Positions 33,722 through 37,655 of a stretch of DNA of 37,655 nt are shown piece by piece. The notes below the pieces were generated by a model. The model did not search any database, was not told where the DNA came from, and worked only from the letters and a program-made list of their open reading frames with translations. A program made the translations under genes and the position numbers. Origin of the DNA: Arenimonas sp. (GTDB lineage Bacteria > Pseudomonadota > Alphaproteobacteria > Rhizobiales > Rhizobiaceae). The DNA lies in contig JAIBEK010000024.1 in the NCBI GenBank assembly GCA_019459145.1, positions 1-37,655 on the forward strand. The letters run 5' to 3'. Numbering within the stretch: position 1 is the first letter of the stretch; every line of letters begins with the position of its first letter.

Positions 33722-35617
33722 TCATATATTAGCTAAAGTCTTCATTTCGCGCGTGTACTCAGGACCGACAGTCAGTTCGCTTTTATCGAGGGTGGGATCG
33801 AGCATCGACGTTGTGAAAATAATCTGATGCGGGAACTTCGCTTGCGTCGATTCCTCGATCAAAATTTTCTGAAAATTATGGCTCCGGATCGGCTCCATCC
33901 CCTTATCTTCAATATTGTCCATCAACAGGAATTTCGGATGCCAGAAGTCGGCATCGTAGCTGGCGCTCAACAAAAGCGACAAGATGGACGTGTTCTTTAA
34001 GATGACGTTGCTGCTTTCAGCGAAGTTCATTTTCCCGTCGACGAGCATGGCGTCGTCCCCAAAATTGATCGAGAATGAGGTCGGATTTTCAAAAGCCTCC
34101 TGCCGCTTCAAATCCTTCATAAGAACGCGTTTGCCAATGGTGCTCACTAAGTTCATGGCCTTAGAGATCCGCGCAGTCGAAGATGCCTCCAGCCGCTTGA
34201 TCGTCGCCTCGAGCGAGGTGATCTCGTCATTAAGCTTCGCCCTTTCGGCCGAAAGCTCATCAATCCTCTGAAGGGTTGCACGCAACTCCTCCATGTATTC
34301 CGCATCGCGCTCAAGACTACCAAGTGCTTTGAATCGTTCGGCCAGATAACTCTCACGCGGCGAATTGCTGGTATCGTATCGAGACGCATAGTCTGTCATC
34401 GTCGAGGAATATCCGCGACGAAGCGCCCTCACCTCACTTTGAAGTTTTTCGACCTCTGCAGCCTTCATCGCCAAAAGCTGCCTCGACTCCCTGATCTGCA
34501 GTTCATTGTCGACTTTCAGCTCGAAATACCTTGAACGCACTTTCTCTTCATCAATTACTTCGTCGCAGACAATGCAGTGCCGGGCGTCCTTGTCCGAAAG
34601 CGGCTTCAGGCACGATGGACAATATTGAAACTCTATATTCCCCAGCTTCACAGACAGATCCTCGGCAGCGCTGAGCGCAAGAAGTTGCTGTTCGAGGTGT
34701 TCGATAAACTGATGGAGCTCAGCTTGTTCATCGACGAGGTCGCTGATGCGCTGCTCAGAAAGCTGGAGGTCGCCCGCCAACTTCTGCAGGCGCCGGCGCA
34801 TCGTTTGGCGTTCAGCAGCAAACTGTTTAGCCTGATCGTCGCCGACGACCTCATCCACATTGCGGATCTCTTCCGCGATCCGGCTTTTCCGAACTTCAAG
34901 TTCTTTCAATCGGGTGTCGAGAATAGCGATCGAGGTCAACCCTTCCGAGCTCGGGAGTGACATCACCGCGGCTTTGTAAAGCCGATCCTTGTCGGAGTAG
35001 TCAGCCTTCGCACTGCGCAGCTTGATCAGGCTTTCATAAAGATCATATCCATTGACACCTATGACAAGCTGCCCGACTGTTTCGCGTATATCGCCTGTAT
35101 CAAAGCTTTCGAACCGAAAGAGCTTGCCGGGCGGCGTCTGCTGATCGGCATACAGCAACCGCAGCATCTGGTGCATCGTGATATTCGAGTTTGAAACGTT
35201 AGGTGCTTCCGGGATACCCGCCGCCCTGAACATGATTTGCGTGAATGAGAGCTCAAGTCCGCCAGGCGGGCGTCGGATTGGAACGCGCTGCCACTCATCG
35301 ATCCCCTTGTCGAGGGAGTCTTCCATCGATCCATAATAGACAAGGATTGGTTCCTGCCTACCGGCAACCGAACGGTGTAACGTCAACGTGGATTGCTCCG
35401 TTTCCACCTCGATCCGAACGGCAGAACAATTTTGGGCAGCATCTTTCCATCGGTCAAACTCACCGCCGAGCCCATAAAATATGAAGTCCGCAATAGTCGA
35501 CTTCCCCGAGCCGTTCTCACCGCGGATGATGTTCACGCCACGATGAAACAGCTCATCATATGCGACATTCTTTCCTTTGGTGATGCGAACCCGCTTGAGC
35601 GCAAAGAAGGAAACCAC
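33722..35617 (-). CDS. ABC-3C system ATPase (Rad50/SMC-like) with zinc site
   Basis: About 631 residues from GTG 35617, 11 bases after AGGAGG (a TTG at 35629 is also in frame but has no spacing to that site). Walker A GENGSGKST (33-41), long coiled-coil arms (about 205-320 and 355-490), and at their turn a four-cysteine zinc site, CPSC-x11-CIVC (Cys333, 336, 348, 351). The second ATPase half has a degenerate signature near AESSNVILKNTSILSLLLSA and Walker B FLLMDNIED, with Asp-Asn in place of the usual Asp-Glu. A Rad50-like DNA-end or nucleic-acid sensor is expected. It is the last gene of the minus-strand operon. Confidence 0.85.
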   Translation of the reverse strand: MVSFFALKRVRITKGKNVAYDELFHRGVNIIRGENGSGKSTIADFIFYGLGGEFDRWKDAAQNCSAVRIEVETEQSTLTLHRSVAGRQEPILVYYGSMEDSLDKGIDEWQRVPIRRPPGGLELSFTQIMFRAAGIPEAPNVSNSNITMHQMLRLLYADQQTPPGKLFRFESFDTGDIRETVGQLVIGVNGYDLYESLIKLRSAKADYSDKDRLYKAAVMSLPSSEGLTSIAILDTRLKELEVRKSRIAEEIRNVDEVVGDDQAKQFAAERQTMRRRLQKLAGDLQLSEQRISDLVDEQAELHQFIEHLEQQLLALSAAEDLSVKLGNIEFQYCPSCLKPLSDKDARHCIVCDEVIDEEKVRSRYFELKVDNELQIRESRQLLAMKAAEVEKLQSEVRALRRGYSSTMTDYASRYDTSNSPRESYLAERFKALGSLERDAEYMEELRATLQRIDELSAERAKLNDEITSLEATIKRLEASSTARISKAMNLVSTIGKRVLMKDLKRQEAFENPTSFSINFGDDAMLVDGKMNFAESSNVILKNTSILSLLLSASYDADFWHPKFLLMDNIEDKGMEPIRSHNFQKILIEESTQAKFPHQIIFTTSMLDPTLDKSELTVGPEYTREMKTLANI

Positions 35618-35618
35618 A

Positions 35619-36125
35619 CTAAGTACCAACCCTCCTCAGTCCCGTCATCTCACGCAGGCCGCCTTTTCCTCGGCCGATCGTGATATAATCGTTGACGAGA
35701 AAATTCAAAATTTTGTCTTCTCCCGGTAAAACAAGTCGGACGCCTAGCTCTGAGACAAGTCGATCTCCTTCGCTGCTCAGGCGATACTGATCCTTGTCCA
35801 CAAGCTCAAGCTCAACTAGGCCCCTGCCGATCAAATTGTGCAGCGCCTGTGCTTGGATGCCCCCCATTTTTGTGTACAGGATCGGGGGAGAGGGATGCTG
35901 TATGAACGTTTCGTTTGGCTTAGGAATACGCAAGGCATTGAAAACACGCCGCACGTCACCCGTCATATGGGTTAGGTGTAAAAGGCTCGGATTGACGAAA
36001 TAGAAGTCGGACACGAACAGGCGGTCTCGGTTAGGCGCCTCAGACTTCCAATGCGACAGCAAGGCCAGATAACGGCGTGCCGTGTCGATCAGATCCAGCT
36101 GTGCGTACCACATGCGATACGTCAT
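35619..36125 (-). CDS. ABC-3C system middle component
   Basis: 168 residues. The ATG at 36125 overlaps the effector stop by 4 bases (ATGA), and the TAG is 2 bases before the ATPase GTG, so all three genes are translationally coupled. The protein has a helical N-terminus (LDLIDTARRYLALLSHWKSE), a central FVSDFYFVNPSLLHLTHMT, and a winged-helix-like end (IQAQALHNLIGRGLVELELV-DKDQYRLSSEGDRLV). I assign it by position and by its resemblance to middle components that link ATPase and effector in ABC-3C systems; sequence alone is weaker than for its neighbours. Confidence 0.72.
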   Translation of the reverse strand: MTYRMWYAQLDLIDTARRYLALLSHWKSEAPNRDRLFVSDFYFVNPSLLHLTHMTGDVRRVFNALRIPKPNETFIQHPSPPILYTKMGGIQAQALHNLIGRGLVELELVDKDQYRLSSEGDRLVSELGVRLVLPGEDKILNFLVNDYITIGRGKGGLREMTGLRRVGT

Positions 36126-37321
36126 GGCTTGTCCCAACGGATATGGCAGCGTTCAGTCAGAAAATAGAGGGCATTCATAACCGTTTTGGCGGTTGCGTTG
36201 TCGTGAGCGTATTTCTGGCTAAGGGGCTCGATGATTTGAGCCTGGATGGCGGTCGCTATAGTGGCATCATCGGCACCGCTGCATATCAGAGGGTGGAAGA
36301 TCAAACTCTGAAAGCGCTGTTCAATATCGGCGAGTAAATTTTTATAGACGGTCGATATCGACGTTTTCAGCCCCGTCCGCAAGAAGGGACGAGCAAACTT
36401 GCTTTGCGAGTCGTTTGCAAAGTCATATTCATGTTCCCGCCCAGCATCAATCATCTTGGTCATGAGGTCGCGCCTGTCAGTTCCCGACTGCTCATCGAGT
36501 GCGTCGTCGTCAAACGCGATTGCATTCGGTGCATCGGTGGGACAGGCAGGTGGAACTAGCTTGCGCAATCGATGCCTGATGCTGGTGTAGATCAGATCGT
36601 CGCGACCACTGGGTTTGCAAATGTTGATGTGGTCGGCGTCGATTGGGATAGGCATCGCCCCGTTGACGCCCGGATCGGCGCTTCGCTCGTCGACCACGAG
36701 GAACGATTTCTTGGTGAGATGCTTTTCATGATAAACGGACACCGCCATGGATGTCCGGTGGCAATGGGCACGAAAGCTCTCGTTCAGCTCGACAAGCTCT
36801 GCGTTATCCTTCAGGAGCTTTTCCACGTGCACAGATGTAAATCCCTGGACGAAGAACTTGAGCAAGCCAGCCAGGCTGGAGCCACTATGGGGTGTGGCTA
36901 TGAATATTACGCTGGCGCACCGTGCACCAATCCGTTGCCAGTCTTCGTCTGTCGATTCACGCGCAGTTCTGATAATCTGCTTGACTAGGAGCCCACCGAG
37001 ACTGTGGCAGATGAAGATAATTGGCCGACCACCAAACTCGTAACTCGCGAGCGTCTCGAGGACGTTCTTCGCTCGGTCGTATAGGTTCATCTCCTTTTTT
37101 GCCCATTGGGCAAACACACTAGCCGGAAAACCGATGGCGTAGAGATTTAGGTGAGGAAGATCGGCCGATAGCCAGTGTGGCCAGTAGCCACCTTCGGGCT
37201 CACTCGATCCATCAAAACTCCAAGTTTCGACCGGATCCCCTGAAAGGCCATGTACGAATATGACGTCGGCAGTGCCGCTGTTCGCCGCAATGGTCGCGAA
37301 AAAATTGGTGGAAGCTGACAC
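36122..37321 (-). CDS. ABC-3C effector: serine alpha/beta-hydrolase with ABC-3C C-terminal domain
   Basis: 399 residues, GTG start. The N-terminal DUF676/SERAC1-like lipase-esterase fold has ADVIFVHGLSGDPVETW (oxyanion-loop region), the nucleophile Ser107 in FICHSLGGLLVKQ (a C-x-S-x-G elbow common in this group), ATPHSGSSLAG, and the catalytic His231 in DADHINICKP; Asp211 is a candidate acid. Residues about 305-399 (KFARPFLRTGLKTSISTVYK, AKTVMNALYFLTERCHIRWD) match the shared C-terminal domain that tethers varied effectors to ABC-3C middle components. When triggered, it likely hydrolyses a lipid or ester and harms the cell or an invader. First gene of the operon. Confidence 0.8.
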   Translation of the reverse strand: MSASTNFFATIAANSGTADVIFVHGLSGDPVETWSFDGSSEPEGGYWPHWLSADLPHLNLYAIGFPASVFAQWAKKEMNLYDRAKNVLETLASYEFGGRPIIFICHSLGGLLVKQIIRTARESTDEDWQRIGARCASVIFIATPHSGSSLAGLLKFFVQGFTSVHVEKLLKDNAELVELNESFRAHCHRTSMAVSVYHEKHLTKKSFLVVDERSADPGVNGAMPIPIDADHINICKPSGRDDLIYTSIRHRLRKLVPPACPTDAPNAIAFDDDALDEQSGTDRRDLMTKMIDAGREHEYDFANDSQSKFARPFLRTGLKTSISTVYKNLLADIEQRFQSLIFHPLICSGADDATIATAIQAQIIEPLSQKYAHDNATAKTVMNALYFLTERCHIRWDKP

Positions 37322-37506
37322 GGCATTTCTCAGACAGGCAAATCACTTCCACAACCGTAAATTATGATCGCAGTATTTCAAGTGTATCTCGAGGTAAAAT
37401 CGGGAATTCTAAACCGCTTTTTTGAGTGGTATTTAAGCACTTTACAGTTGGGCCTTATGGTCGGAGATCTGCGGTGGAGTGCACCCCGTTTCACCGGACA
37501 GGTCGG

Positions 37507-37655
37507 CTAGTTTGATTTAGCCCTGATGAACTGCCGAGGGGAAGCCATCTTGAGCGCGGAATGGGGATGGATTTCGTTATAGTCCTCGATCCATCCGTCG
37601 ATGAGCCGGAGCGCTGTTTCGGCGTCCGGTAGTGCTGCGATGCGGATATAGTCCC
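37507..37655 (-). CDS. IS3-family transposase OrfB, C-terminal end, cut by the window edge
   Basis: 49 codons enter from the right edge: DYIRIAALPDAETALRLIDG, WIEDYNEIHPHSALKMASPR, then QFIRAKSN and a stop at 37507. This is the standard end of an IS3 OrfB (the W-x-x-x-Y-N-x-x-H-P-H-S segment follows the catalytic Glu). The terminal inverted repeat should lie at about 37470-37500 (GGAGTGCACCCCGTTTCACC). Whether the element is intact cannot be seen. Bases 37322-37470 hold the AT-rich ABC-3C operon promoter. Confidence 0.82.
   Translation of the reverse strand, partial: DYIRIAALPDAETALRLIDGWIEDYNEIHPHSALKMASPRQFIRAKSN

Overview
The window looks like accessory, probably plasmid or integrative-element DNA of an alphaproteobacterium, most likely a Hyphomicrobiales (rhizobial-type) genome. 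The evidence is the Ti/rhizobial-type transfer block (traA divergent from traD-traG with an oriT-like site between them), HWE and HisKA_2 histidine kinases, a VirC1-like ParA, high-GC coding sequence, and IS families common in that order. No rRNA, tRNA or CRISPR array was seen, and no replication initiator or type IV secretion (trb/virB) gene lies in the window.

Left part (1-19.7 kb): a mosaic of cargo separated by IS remains. It starts with the N-terminus of an IS630-like transposase, then a secreted subtilisin-like protease. Next is a DUF2235 hydrolase cut in half by a complete 1.32-kb IS3-family element (3986-5305), whose two sides do not belong together. A large TM0106-type RecB-like nuclease/helicase follows, then a two-gene TIGR02391 plus DUF4365 unit in which both genes are frameshifted, a YddA/SbmA-like ABC exporter, an IS3 fragment and a pyridoxamine-phosphate-oxidase-like protein. 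A signalling block holds a PAS-HWE kinase, a cupin, a PAS-HisKA_2 kinase and a CheY-like receiver. It is followed by an IS91 fragment, an AI-2E family membrane protein and a transglutaminase fragment.

Middle (19.8-31.1 kb): a conjugation module and its stability genes. hipB-hipA overlap, and the hipA stop codon is formed by the end of a decayed IS3-family element. A self-inhibited class II Fic protein follows, preceded by a dense cluster of ATGTCGA/TCGACAT repeats. On the minus strand lie a VirC1-like ParA and a small partner gene, bracketed by two copies of a TTAACGTGCGTCA inverted-repeat element, and then the TraA relaxase/helicase. oriT (hairpin plus a TAAGTGCGCCCT nic-like core) separates traA from traD-traG. 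A fused nucleotidyltransferase-HEPN protein, a toxin-antitoxin-like arrangement in one chain, ends the block.

Right part (31.8-37.7 kb): a conflict-system island. A beta-class DNA methyltransferase fused to an Mrr-like nuclease domain converges on a three-gene, translationally coupled minus-strand operon. The operon encodes a serine alpha/beta-hydrolase with an ABC-3C-type C-terminal domain, a winged-helix-like middle component, and a Rad50-like ABC ATPase with a four-cysteine zinc site. I read it as an ABC-three-component (ABC-3C) system with a lipase/esterase effector, and it is the most interesting unit of the window. An IS3 fragment closes the right edge.
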